NCBI GenBank assembly: GCA_030533445.1
Contig: CM060081.1
Location: 36,627,111 to 36,691,110, forward strand
From: Cyprinodon diabolis
Lineage: Eukaryota; Chordata; Actinopteri; Cyprinodontiformes; Cyprinodontidae
Reading direction: 5' to 3'
Length of the DNA: 64,000 nucleotides
The position numbers were made by a program, and so were the translations under genes. Shown piece after piece: positions 46,246 to 57,000 of the stretch. The first letter of the stretch is position 1, and each line of letters opens with the position of its first letter. A model generated the notes under the pieces. It made no database searches, had not been told where the DNA came from, and was given only the letters and a program-made list of their open reading frames with translations.

Positions 46246-48612
46246 ATGGGAACCAATATGAGCAAACAACAGTCTGACGGCCTGACGCCAGCCAAATTGG
46301 TGATAATGACACACCCATCCAATAAACGCAAAATTCAAAAATGCATGACCAAATGGCATAAGATGACATCTGGAAAAAATCGTTGGCCTAAAGAAGGCAG
46401 CTTTGATCCTTCATGCTGTGAGGAAGTTGAAGAACGATTGAGAGATAAAGATAAAAAACGGGACCGAATGCTTTTGCATAAAAAACAGAGGCATGCTGAA
46501 CAGAGAGACATCCTGCAATATTTCAAAGTAGAACACCAAAATAGCCCAACAGCCCCTGAGTACATTGATCATAAGCCACCACCTTATCACCCTAGCGCAG
46601 CAGGTCAGTACCCAGTTGTGATAAAGTCAGGAAGCAAGGGAAAGATTACAGGACAACTTAAATTAGTTTTAGAAGAAGAAGAGGAAGAAACAGAAAAAGA
46701 AATGAGTAGCACACGGCAGGGAGAGTATGATTACAGCGGTGACTATGACGCATGGGATAAAACCCCAGAAGTAAGGAGGAAAGCTCCCCATAGCCGTTCC
46801 CTACCCCCAGTACGTCGCAGGCATTCACCATATCAGAAAGGCCCCACATGCCACTCAGAGCCCAGGACCAAGTCATCTTTGAAAAAATCAGCAAAACACT
46901 CAGAGCCTGTGACCAAGTTAGTCTTGGAAGAACCGGCAGAACTGATGGAACAAATAAACAAGGAGGTGGAGGAGCTGACGGAAACATATGTAAAACTCAT
47001 AGAGAGGGAGAAAAAGTTGAAAAAAGAAGCACAAATGAGACAACTAAAGAATTTAAGAGACATTGAAAAAACGGGACGAAGAATTAGAAAAACAGAAAAA
47101 AATGGAAATAAAGCAGCTTATACTACAGGCCCGAGATGACGCCCCAGATCGGGCAAGTCCACGGACTAAGGCCTTGATTGAAGAAACAAAAATAAGAGAG
47201 GGAGAAGAGAGGGGAAGTGAGGAGGAAGCCCTGATAGAGAGTGATGGAGCTGACTGGTCACATGATGAAATGGAAGATGAGGGCTCAGACATGCTGCCGT
47301 CTACAAACCCATTCCATGAGGGGTTCAAGGAGAAAAGCAGGCCAGCAGCAAAAGAAAGGAAGCCACTCACAGCTGAGTGTGACGTGGGACTACAAATAGT
47401 AAAAAGCGGCCCTAGCCCAATGGTGACCAGGTCCAAAACGCGACAGCAGAAGACAGGACAAGATCAAGGAGGGACCTATATGGCTCCCTTGCTGTCTAAA
47501 GGACCTCATGAAGACAGATACGTGCCATGGTCATTTATGGACATGATAACACTGGCTGGAAGGCTGACCCCATTGGCAGATGGTGCTGACAGATGGATAG
47601 AAAAGCTGGAAGAAATCACTGGAGGCATCAATCTGGCAGCTGGAGACATCAAGGCGCTGCTAATTAAAACAGCAGGACACTCAGCAGCCAGAGAAGTGTT
47701 TGACGAAGCCCAGCTTCCAAGGGTCATGACCTCACACCAGTATGACAAGATACCATTCAACCAAATAAGACCCAAGGTGTGGGCAGCCTTAAGGAACAAA
47801 TACCCCACCTGCAGTGATCCAACTAAGCTGAGACAAGAATGCCTAAAGGATGATGAAAGCCCCGCCCAGTTTCTGCACAGGTTCCAACAGAAATGGAAAA
47901 CAGAGACTGGAAGTGCATCAGGGAGGCCATGCCCAAAGAAGTGCAAGCCAAACTGGATGGAGTTGTGGGGCTCATGAAGATGGACTGGCCTCTGTTCTCT
48001 GAGCATGTTATTCACTATGTAAACATGCATCGGGCCGAGAAACTGGCCTTTGAGGACCAAAGCAAGATGCTGGCCACCAAGTTAACCCAACTGCAGATTG
48101 GGGAATTGTCCAAAGCAAAGAAAGTGAAAGAGAAGCCCAAGCATCAAGCTGCACTGACTGTGGTGGCCACACCCCCAACCGAGGGAGCACCAACAGGGGA
48201 GGCAGTGGTACAAACACCAGTAGTGTCTCCTGTTATTCCTCCACCCACACAGCAGATCCAGTATCCAGCAGCACCACTCGTGGGAGGAGCCCTGCCACAG
48301 CAGACCCAACCCCAACCAGTCCCTCCTATTCATGTGCAACCAAACCAAGGAGGAGGTCCCCAACAAGCTACGTTCGGAAGGGGACGAGGGGGGCCACCCA
48401 TGCGGGGAAGAAGGCCCCCTCAAGGCCAATACCAGCAGATGCCACAAGCAGGTCCAGACATGGGACAACAGCGAGTGAGAATGCAATGCTGGGGATGTGG
48501 ACAAATTGGACACATGCAAAGAGACTGCCCCACTAACCCATGGATGGGACCCCAGCCCCCTACTGCTGGACCAGCCATCTATGGAACGGGACAAGACACG
48601 TACTGGCTATAG
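46246..48612 (+). pseudogene. gag: ERV2 gag, two frame disruptions
   Basis: Same layout as ERV1 Gag. MGTNMSKQ start, PTAP at 101-104 and an intact PPPY at 111-114 (tandem late domains), charged coiled coil, capsid, and a CCHC knuckle (CWGCGQIGHMQRDC) near the end. The first frame runs 46246-47139, the second picks up near 47063 and runs to 47977, and the third covers about 47893-48612. The first break is a small indel in the lysine-rich coiled coil; the second is a 43-nt deletion before REAMPKEVQ. Ends in UAG-GGG in frame with pol. Confidence 0.9.
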
Positions 48613-51600
48613 GGGTGCCCAGAGAAACCTGATGGAGAGGCCATTCTACCTGTATTAACCCAACGTCCACAAACAGAACCCACCATTGATGTCACAATAT
48701 ATGACAGCCATCATCGCTTCATGATTGATACAGGAGCGGCCTACTCCTGTATAGGAAAAAGTGGAATTGGCCTGCCTCTCTCAGCATCAAAGATTCGAAC
48801 AGTAGGTTTCTCTGGGAAGACCCAAATAATACCCATGACTAAGCCAGTTCCCATGATCATAGGTGAAAAGACTGTGTATGCACCACTACTTTACTCAGAA
48901 GATACGCCCATAAATCTACTGGGTAGAGATGTGCTGTGCCAGCTCAATGCAAAAATTAAATGTACCCCTAATGGAATTTCTTTTGAAGAAACAGACAAGA
49001 ATGAAGCCTACATGATGCCACTGGGCCTGCAAACAACCCCCCAGATAACAAGTCATGAGCCAGAAGACCAAGTATTTTGGCTGAAACTCACATCACCAAC
49101 CTCTTTCCTCCAACTGGAGTGGGAAACATGGAGACCCCTGATAATGAATCACTACGAGAAACCTAAAGAACCTTTTCTTCCTCTCCATTGTACCATGTTT
49201 TATGACAAAGGCAAAACACATGAAGACTACGAGAAAAGCTGGGATGAAGACATAAACAACAAAACAACTGTCATCCAGTATGCTGACATAGTGGTTGGAC
49301 CACAAGGAGCTGCAGCTGTTGTCACATTTCCTGATAAAGATGTAGCAGAATGGTTCCAGGTAACCAACTCAGCACCACATGTCACATTACTGATTGCAGA
49401 CGAGTATGAGTCACATGATCTAGGACCCATGGTTCAAGAAGCCAAGCAAGTCACCGAATGGATTGCTACAGCATGGGACTGCATTAGCATGTCAAAAGAT
49501 GGACTGTTTTTCAAGATCTCATATTCACAAGCTGATGAAGTAATTGCAGAACACATTAAAGTTCCTGGGAAAAGACAAATGGCAGTGGCGGCAGAACATG
49601 AATCCCTATTAGAACAAGTCCCAGAGCAGGTATGGTCTAAAAGTAAGACAGATGTAGGATTAGTGAAATCAGCAGACCCTATCAAATTCACCATTAAACC
49701 AAATGCTAAATTGCCCTTCCAAAGACAGTACCCACTTAAACTAGAGGCAGTAGAAGGAATACAGCCTATCATTACAGGATTAGAAACAGCAGGAGTTCTT
49801 AAACCAACAATAAGCCCCTGTAACACCCCAATTTTTCCCATTAGAAAGCCCAACAGTAATGACTATAGATTAGTCCATGATCTAAGATTGATTAATGCTA
49901 TTGTAGCAGAAGAGATACCAGTAGTGCCCGACCCACACACACTGCTGAGTAATATACCCCCAGGTACCAAATGGTTTACTGTGATTGATCTGTGTTCAGC
50001 ATTTTTCAGTGTACCGGTCCATCCAGATTCCCAGTATTTGTTTGCATTTACGTACAAAGGCCAACAATATACATATTCGCGATTACCACAGGGTTTCGTA
50101 CACTCACCATCAATTTTCAATCGTGTACTGGCAAATGACTTAAATCACCTTGACATACCATCTACAATGTTGATGTATGTTGATGATATTCTGATTTGTT
50201 CTGTTTCTAAAGAGCAGTGTGAGAGTGACTCCATTACAGTGTTGACTGCTTTGGCAGAAGGAGGACACAAAGTTACAGCAGACCGTGGGTGTGTGATTAT
50301 GCCATCAAAACGGCTCCACTGAGAGCAATGATTAAAGCCGCAGGTCAAGGACACCAGTCGGCTCAATTACAATGGACAGATGAGGCAGAGGGTGCGTTCC
50401 AGCTGCTGAAACAAGATCTCCAAACTGCTCCTGCTCTGGCCAATCCAGATTATGGCAAACCATTCCATCTCTATGTGGCTGAGCGACAAGGGTATGCATG
50501 TGCAGTATTGATGCAAGACACCTCAACAGGTAAACAGCCAATTTCTTATTACAGCACAAAATTAGATGGTTTCGAAGAAGGTCTGCCTCCCTGCTACCAG
50601 GGTTTGGCAGAAGCAGCCTTCGCCTACAAAAAGGCCTCAGTTATTACTATGGGCCACTCTGTTATTCTGTACACATCACATCAATTACATGCACTGCTCA
50701 CCGGCCCACGCTTTGTGATAACCCAAGCTCGTCGAACAGGTTATGAAGTTCTGCTTTCAGGACCTAATGTAACAATACAACGTTGTACCACCATTAACCC
50801 AGCCACAAGAATGGTATTGCCCATAGAAGGTGAGCCCCATGATTGTCTCCAGGAGACGGACACCTTCATGAAGGTAAGGGAGGACTTATAAAATCATCCA
50901 ATCGCATCTGATCTGACGCTGTTCGTAGACGGATCATGCGTCAGAGGTGACACAGGGAATAGAGCTGGATATGGAATAGTCCAACTTAACCCCGATGGGA
51001 CCTTTACCAAGGTACAATCAATGAGTCTAGATCAACCTTGCTCTGCCCAATTGGCAGAGATAAAAGCATTAACAGCTGCATGTAAATTGGCTACTGGTAA
51101 AAGAGTGACAATCTATACTGACAGTGCTTATGGGTACGGGGTATGCCATATAAACGCTAGCATCTGGAAACAACGAGGGTTTGTTAGAACAGATGGCACC
51201 CCAGTGACACATGGGCAAGCAGTAGTAGACTTAATAAAAGCTATGCAACTTCCATCTGCGTTAGCTATTGTAAAAGGTGCAGCTCATCAGACAGCAAAAA
51301 CACCTATTGCCATGGGAAATAACTTAGCAGATGAGGCAGCTAAAGAAGCCACAGGTTCAGCAGTGCAGGGACCAATGGTTCATGTAGCTGAGTGTGAACC
51401 CATTACTAATTTGGCCTCCTTAATAGAAGCCCAAAAATAACGTATCTGAAGCAGAAAAACGCCTATGGGTACAAAGGGGGGCAGCTCGGTTAACACACCC
51501 CCACGATGGATTGTGGCGTAGTTCTCGAGGACATTTTGTACTACCTTTGTCCTTATTACCGACAGCCATTAAAATAATGCATGGACCTGATCATTGTTCA

Positions 51601-52236
51601 CGAGCCCAAGTTGTTCAAAAGTTACAGGCAGTTTGGTGGTCACCTTATATGACACCTATGGTAGACAGAGAACTGGCCTTATGTCCACATTGCCCTAAGT
51701 ACAATGTGCGTAAAATGTTTACTCAACCCTTAGCACATATCCCTATGCCAGACGGTCCGTTCCGCCATCTGATGATGGATTACGTAGACATGATAACTCG
51801 GGTTCAGGGTAAGAGGTACATGTTGGTGGTTGTTTGTAGGTTTAGCAGATGGGTAGAAGCATGTCCCACTGCTCATAATGACCACAAAGCAGCAGCACGG
51901 TTTTTGTGTAAAGAAGTTTTTCCCAGATTTGGCATGCCTGACACAAAATCATCTGATAACGGACCACATTTTGTTTCACAGGTGATCCAGCAAATGTTTA
52001 AACTGTTGTGCATAAAACAAAAGTTTGGTTGTGTGTATCATCCCCAGTCACAGGGATCCGTGGAACGAGCTAACGGGATCCTGAAATCGAAGATTGCTAA
52101 GATAATAGCTGACAGCAACAACCGTTTGACTTGGGTGGACGCCTTGCCTGTTGCATTAATGGCAATGCGTTCTCAAACTAACCGCATAACCCATCTTACT
52201 CCTCATGAAATGCTTACAGGTCGACCAATGCAATGA
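48613..52236 (+). pseudogene. pol: ERV2 pro-pol, broken
   Basis: Follows the gag UAG in the same frame; no TGA is found here, unlike ERV1. Protease DTGA at 48727-48738. The extra H-x-T domain is fully conserved (LHCT and PHVT, about 49072-49575). RT up to YVDD is intact. A 163-nt deletion removes RT thumb sequence after GGHKV and shifts the frame (stop 50322). The next frame (50289-50891) covers connection sequence and ends in a TAA where ERV1 has TAC. RNase H (51021-51440) ends by one extra A. Integrase zinc region and core (51511-52236) lack the C-terminal module because of a deletion of about 0.6 kb at 52234. Confidence 0.9.
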
Positions 52237-52475
52237 TGATGATCCTTCTGCCACTGAGACTTCTTCTGGGTCTCACCCAGATCCATCCATCGTTCAGGCA
52301 CTGGACGAACTTCTTTCTTCTGGCCCATCAGATGCTGGTGGAGTCCTGTCCCCTTAACATCCCTCACCTGCACCTTTCCCTCTCATCCCCTCCCTTTCCC
52401 CTTCCTCCTCCGAAGCAAGTGGGCCGCCGATCCACTCGGTCCCGCCCACCCCATCGCCGTCTGGGCGTCTCCCGT

Positions 52476-53325
52476 ATGCGCCTTCTTCAGACTTTGATTA
52501 ACTTTCTTGTTGTGTTAACCCTTTGTGGGCTAACAAGGGGGGATCTTATGAAAATTAATACTAACAGTTCACACACACAGTTAATGCGTCACACACAAAC
52601 ATGTGCACTAGCAATGGTAACACTAGCTACATGTGCACTAGCAATGGTAACACTAGCTACTAACCAAGGGGTAATCAATAACAATGATGGAGAAAATTTA
52701 TCACTAATGCATGTGCAAATCAAAGGATATGATTATGTAATGTCTGAAGAAATTTTAGGTAACTCAATGGGGAAACATTGGCTTGGAGTTCCACAAAGCA
52801 TGGACTGCCGTGAGGATGGGATGGTGATCATTGAGGTAAGATGCAAAATTAACATATGCCAAAATACATTAACAGAGCAGGTAATGACGGTAGGGAAAGC
52901 GCATAGAATGGTAAAATTGGTAAACAAAAGGCAGAAAAGAGATCTAGACAAATTAAAGACTGCACACTGGGAAACCAATATGTTCCAACAATGGATTCAG
53001 TACTCTGTCCAGGCAATGTTCAAAGCCAAAAAGCGCCCTAAAGATGATTGTATAGCCTGCTATAATGCTAAAAAATTACCAGCCCTTCAGATTATTCCCG
53101 GCTAATTGGAACACTCAGCTGAAGGGATTCTGGGATTGGTTTCACAAGCTTGGAAGGGGAAAATATCTTGAGGCAGCAGGAATGATTCTAGGGGCAGTAA
53201 TGCTGATTATATTGATAGTTGTGTGTTGCATCATACCCCTTGTTCGGGGACTGGTCTCAAGACTTGTTGTAAGTGTAACTGGTCAGTTCCCAGTTGTAGA
53301 GATACAATTGGACCAAGAGATATAA
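52476..53325 (+). pseudogene. env: ERV2 env, large internal deletion
   Basis: Starts MRLLQTL with a signal peptide like that of ERV1. It carries a 30-bp tandem duplication (52601-52660, CALAMVTLAT twice) and follows ERV1 Env up to the IIPG stretch (53103). About 1.1 kb is then missing (most of SU, the second protease site, CX6CC), and sequence resumes at NWNTQLKGFWDW and the membrane anchor, ending LDQEI at 53325. The junction produces a stop. No functional envelope can be made. Confidence 0.88.
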
Positions 53326-53543
53326 AACATAACCATGATCACCTTCCACCCTCACCAGGTACGTGCATTTCTTTAATAACAACAGTGTATATATATAAAT
53401 ATTTTGCATAACAATGACTTATATACTTACTTACGTAGATATAGCAACTTGCATGCTGAATAATCCATAGATATAAGAGATAATATGCCTTCAGATGATG
53501 CCTAAATTTGCCATACTATGTCCCCACAGGTAGATTATTGAAC

Positions 53544-54380
53544 ATGGCAGAGGCTAGTTATGATGAATATGAAGAAAACCAAATGAATTTACGAGCTTCA
53601 CTGGCGTCGTTAGGCCCGTCACTAGGGGTAGGATGCCCATATCTTCCTCCCAGGCACCTACTAGATCCTGCAGAGGGGCCAAGCAGTGCACCTTCGGGTT
53701 GGAGCAAACCAATGATGACACCCAGCAGGCAGCCTGAGGATCAACCGATGATGACACCCAGCAGGCAGCCTGAGGATCAACCACCATTACCTACTGGGAA
53801 GCCACTGTCCATCTCGTCATCACCGGTGAACCTCAGTATCGATTTTGGCCCAACCAGCACCCCTGCCAGTCCTGAGAATCCCGAGGATCGACGACCACCG
53901 TCACCCCACCAATATAATTATCCGCCACCACCCATTCCAGGCGTACTGGCTATGTTCATGGTCATAGCAGATGACATAAAGCTAGATCTTGCCGAAGCTC
54001 ATCATGTTGCAAAGTTCTTGGCTCATCCGCTGGAGTCCTATGATACCAACGCTGACCTTAAGCCTGAAATCACCTCTATGACCACAGCAGTTTATGCCAA
54101 ATTCATGAAGGGTCTGGCGCACCCCGAGCCACGTCGGTCCTTTGAACGAATGCGCCGCACCATGTACAAACGCAAAGTAAAGGCTGGGAATCGGCAGCTG
54201 ACCCGAGACAATCTGGAACTGAGGCAGCAACTTCGGGATGCACAGCAGACCATTATCGACCTACAAGAGCAAGTGATGCAGCTGACCGCTGATCTGCAGC
54301 ATATGGCTCCGTATACCCAGGGGGGCCCGAACGGAGGGCAGAATTATGGACAGAATTATGGAGGCCATTATTATTATTAA
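53544..54380 (+). CDS. ERV2 3' accessory gene, bZIP-like protein (278 aa from 53544)
   Basis: Counterpart of the ERV1 accessory gene and, unlike gag, pol and env of this copy, fully open. A likely splice acceptor, CCCCACAG^GT (exon from 53530), lies just before ATG 53544 (MAEASYDEYEE). The ORF is open from 53508, so an earlier start is possible without splicing. The N-terminal part has a Tyr/Glu-rich start that ERV1 lacks, a 13-residue tandem repeat (MMTPSRQPEDQP twice, 39 bp), then Pro/Ser-rich sequence. The conserved core (VIADDI, HHVAKFLAHPLE, PEITSM) is followed by a basic region (RRTMYKRKVKAGNR) and leucine heptads with L/L/A/L/L at d and N/L/I/V at a. The tail is Gly/Tyr/Asn-rich. Function unknown; a DNA- or RNA-binding regulator is my inference. 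Confidence 0.75.
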   Translation: MAEASYDEYEENQMNLRASLASLGPSLGVGCPYLPPRHLLDPAEGPSSAPSGWSKPMMTPSRQPEDQPMMTPSRQPEDQPPLPTGKPLSISSSPVNLSIDFGPTSTPASPENPEDRRPPSPHQYNYPPPPIPGVLAMFMVIADDIKLDLAEAHHVAKFLAHPLESYDTNADLKPEITSMTTAVYAKFMKGLAHPEPRRSFERMRRTMYKRKVKAGNRQLTRDNLELRQQLRDAQQTIIDLQEQVMQLTADLQHMAPYTQGGPNGGQNYGQNYGGHYYY

Positions 54381-55022
54381 TATCAACTTCAACGCCATAC
54401 TGGATATAAGGACAATGCTGATTATTGATGATTATGCATACCTATGTTAAAAATATTGGTAGAATTGTATACTTTATGTGACAGTACAAGTACTGTGCAG
54501 GAGAGTGCCACATGGTTACTCCTATGTTGGTTGTAATGATGGTCCTTTGACCACTAGAAGATGTGTTTGCCTGGCATAGTCCGGGCCTGATGAAGCTTTT
54601 TGTTTATGTGTGTATTTATGGGTGTGAAAGACCACCTATGTAGGGGATAAATGCAGTGACCTCGTAACACAAGATGCTGCTTGGGCATTGGTATTTGCCT
54701 CTGCTGAGAAAACAGAATTAGAAAATCTTGCTAAAAAAAAAAAAAAGTAAGCAACGAGGACGGGTCCTCTTAAAGGAGCCAAGAGGGGGATCCCTCTTTG
54801 TTTTTGTATATTCCGTTTTCTGCATTCTATCAGTTTAACATTTACACATTCTCCACCATGTTTTATATTACTCACTTCAACTATATGGTGTGTGTTTAAT
54901 CTCACGTTTAGTTTAGTGTGCACAATATATATATAAACTTTTGTCACTTGGGTGAGTTCACATTTAAAGTGTTTTAGATTAGTTATCACCTGCATAATCA
55001 CGTAAATTGATCCTTTTAGGAT
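54381..55022 (+). other. ERV2 3' untranslated region
   Basis: Between the accessory gene and the polypurine tract. Contains a poly-A run (54733-54747) and the hairpin next to the tract (TTGATCCTTTTAGGATCAA at 55009-55027). No gene. Confidence 0.6.
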
Positions 55023-55023
55023 C

Positions 55024-55034
55024 AAAGGGGGGAA
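55024..55034 (+). other. ERV2 polypurine tract
   Basis: AAAGGGGGGAA directly before the 3' LTR, identical to ERV1. Confidence 0.9.
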
Positions 55035-55826
55035 TGTTGTGTATTAATCTGCACTAAACATAAGATAAAATAAAGTTAATGTTTTATAAGTTTAAAGTTG
55101 TTTTTCACAAATGAGAAAAACAGAGCAGTTCAAGGCTAAGAGGAGAAGTGCAGAGTAGTGAGTGTGTGTATCCATTGCGCCTGGCCCCAAGAGGAGGTTT
55201 GCAGGACAACGCAGGGTTAAGGCCCCTTAGTGATAAGAAAAGCACCCGCACTAAAAATGAAATATTTGACATCCCAAGGTAGTCCAGCTCAGCAAAAATC
55301 TGGCCATACAAAGGAGTTGTTATTTTCAGAGCATATGGAGCAGTAATGATCCCACAAAGGGTGATGAGACGAGGGGGGAGCAGTATGGTCGTCTGACATG
55401 ACCTGAAGCAAGGGCTGACATGTTTTTGACTAAACCGTCATAAGTTTCTGATTTGAATGCACCAGATGTTTTCATGGCCTGAGAGAGTGCTCTCACAAGT
55501 ATGAGATGTGTCTATGAATGTCACCGTGTTTTGCAGATAAATATCAATGTGACCTTTACCAATGACTGAAATATGTTCTGAAGGGGGTTTTTCCACCGAT
55601 AAGAAATGTATAAAAGGGAGCTGGTTTCACCATTTGTCAGCTTCGGCTCATCAGCTCTGTGTAAATATGTAGTGTTTAGCAATAAACTCACTGGACCTGG
55701 ACTCAGCGGCCTCTGTCTAAATTTTTTGATCCTTGTTTGAGACTTTTTCTGCTTTTTAAGAACTTTGAATTTTTATAAAACTTAGCTTCAATTTTAAGTC
55801 GTCAAGAAGAGAATTATAGGACGACA
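55035..55826 (+). repeat. ERV2 3' LTR (792 bp)
   Basis: Same length as the 5' LTR and nearly identical to it. TATA box at 55609-55616 and AATAAA at 55681-55686. Confidence 0.95.
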
Positions 55827-56279
55827 GCAGCATTGGCATGTTGCTCCACAGGCGCAGGGGGGAGGTCGGGGTTCTCCGGTAGGGTGTCAAGGGGACATGG
55901 CATTTAGAACGTCGGACAGCACTTCTGAAAAACGAGATTGGGAGATCCCAGATGCAAAAAAGTGCAATGTTGCAAGGAGTTTTGTGATATCTGGTATTAC
56001 GTGGGTCCTCCTTGTGGCTGGCTCCAAATCCATTCGGAGTTCCCCCAACAGCTTCAAAATGGCAATACTGGATAAACGATATGTTTTGATGATCGTTTCC
56101 TCGTTCATTCCAAAAATATTCACACGGAGTGAAAAAATGCTTTCTCTGCGTCTCCTTGCTTCATTTCGATGTCTCCTTCTTGCGACATTAACCGCTGCCA
56201 TGTGTGCGCAATTACGCATACAGACCATTTGCACCTTCTTTTGAAACATGTTAAATATAGAGTCAGATACCGTTAGCAA
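55827..56279 (-). pseudogene. Harbinger (HARBI1-like) transposase relic, N-terminal part
   Basis: The minus-strand frame 55887-56279 reads a basic N-terminus, then FGMNEETIIKTYRLSS, LEPATRRTHVIPDITKLLAT and ISQSRFSEVLSDVLNAM. These are signature blocks of the Harbinger transposase helical N-terminal domain. A short piece after LHFFASG is missing, the whole nuclease domain is deleted after LNAM, and C-terminal residues LPENPDLPPAPVEQHANAA follow at 55827-55885. These join the tail on the other side of ERV2. Not functional. Confidence 0.8.
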
Positions 56280-56550
56280 AATTGCTTTCAGGTTTGATAA
56301 ATCACTTTGCGAGTGCTAAATTAATATATTTACATGTTCTCCTCCCACAAGACGCACTTTTGCGTGTAAACGTCCCATATTGCATATCCATTGCAGAAAA
56401 AGTACTAAATGGATAAGAGGCGCTATTTAGCACGTTTTAAAGATCAAATCCTTTTAGCACGCTGTTGATAGATCAGTTTGTACATTTTTTAGCTTGCGCA
56501 GTGAAATAGCTCACGTTTTTATACATGCAAACCTTTGATAGATCCGGCCC
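56280..56550. mobile_element. right terminal region of the Harbinger element hosting ERV2
   Basis: Non-coding end of the element, closing with GATAGATCCGGCCC at 56550 and flanked by TAA (56551-56553). The complement matches the left end at 43383 (GGGCC[A/G]GAT[T/C]TATCAA), also flanked by TAA. The whole host element may therefore span 43383-56550. Confidence 0.6.
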
Positions 56551-56829
56551 TAAGTGTTTTTGCATAGAATCTGGTGGACCAAGTCGGTTAGCATCTCCCT
56601 GTGAAGTTCTTAGAATTATAAAGAAAAATCCAAGATCCAATTTGAAAACACTGAAAAAAAAATCCTTAGTTTTTTTTATTAACTTCATTAAAATCCTTAT
56701 GCGGATTCTGTATTCCTGTTGTGTTTGGTGGGAACATGAATTTTCTATTTCAACCTGCAGAGACTCACAAAGAGAAAGGTTGCTATTAGAAAATATTTCA
56801 TTTATTTATACAGGTAACATGATCATATT

Positions 56830-57000
56830 CTTCAACATATTTTTATCCAAGGAAAACCAGCTGATTGTGACTCATTGACTCTCTGCAATCCCTCGCACTG
56901 AGCATGGGTGTAGTAACAGTGGAGAGGAAAACAGGAGGAAACCTCCCGGAGAACCAGCCTCAGGGTGAGCGGCCATCTGCCGGGGCCAACTGGCAGATGG
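56830..57000 (-). repeat. L2-type LINE 3' tail, reverse orientation
   Basis: Contains CAGTGGAGAGGAAAACAGGA and GGAGAACCAGCCTCAGG, the complement of the tail at 6390-6600, directly left of the DIRS element. Confidence 0.6.

Larger units (their letters stand above)
44079..55826 (+). mobile_element. ERV2: endogenous retrovirus of the same family, plus strand, internally deleted
   Basis: 11.75-kb provirus with two 792-bp LTRs (44079-44870 and 55035-55826), TG...CA ends and a 4-bp target duplication GCAG (44075-44078, 55827-55830). Same gene order as ERV1. Internal deletions relative to ERV1: 43 nt in capsid, 163 nt in RT, about 0.6 kb at the integrase C-terminus and about 1.1 kb in env, plus several point lesions. 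LTRs differ at two positions in my reading (CAC/TAT-type changes near 44379 and 44426). It sits in a Harbinger transposase relic. Confidence 0.95.

Noticed and set aside
50270..50285. 163-bp gap in ERV2 pol as a spliced intron (retrocopied mRNA)
   Set aside because: The missing segment does not have GT/AG ends at the observed junction and lies in the RT domain, so a deletion is simpler.
53065..53325. Separate small membrane protein gene in ERV2
   Set aside because: It is the remnant of the Env TM anchor fused by a deletion, not a new gene.
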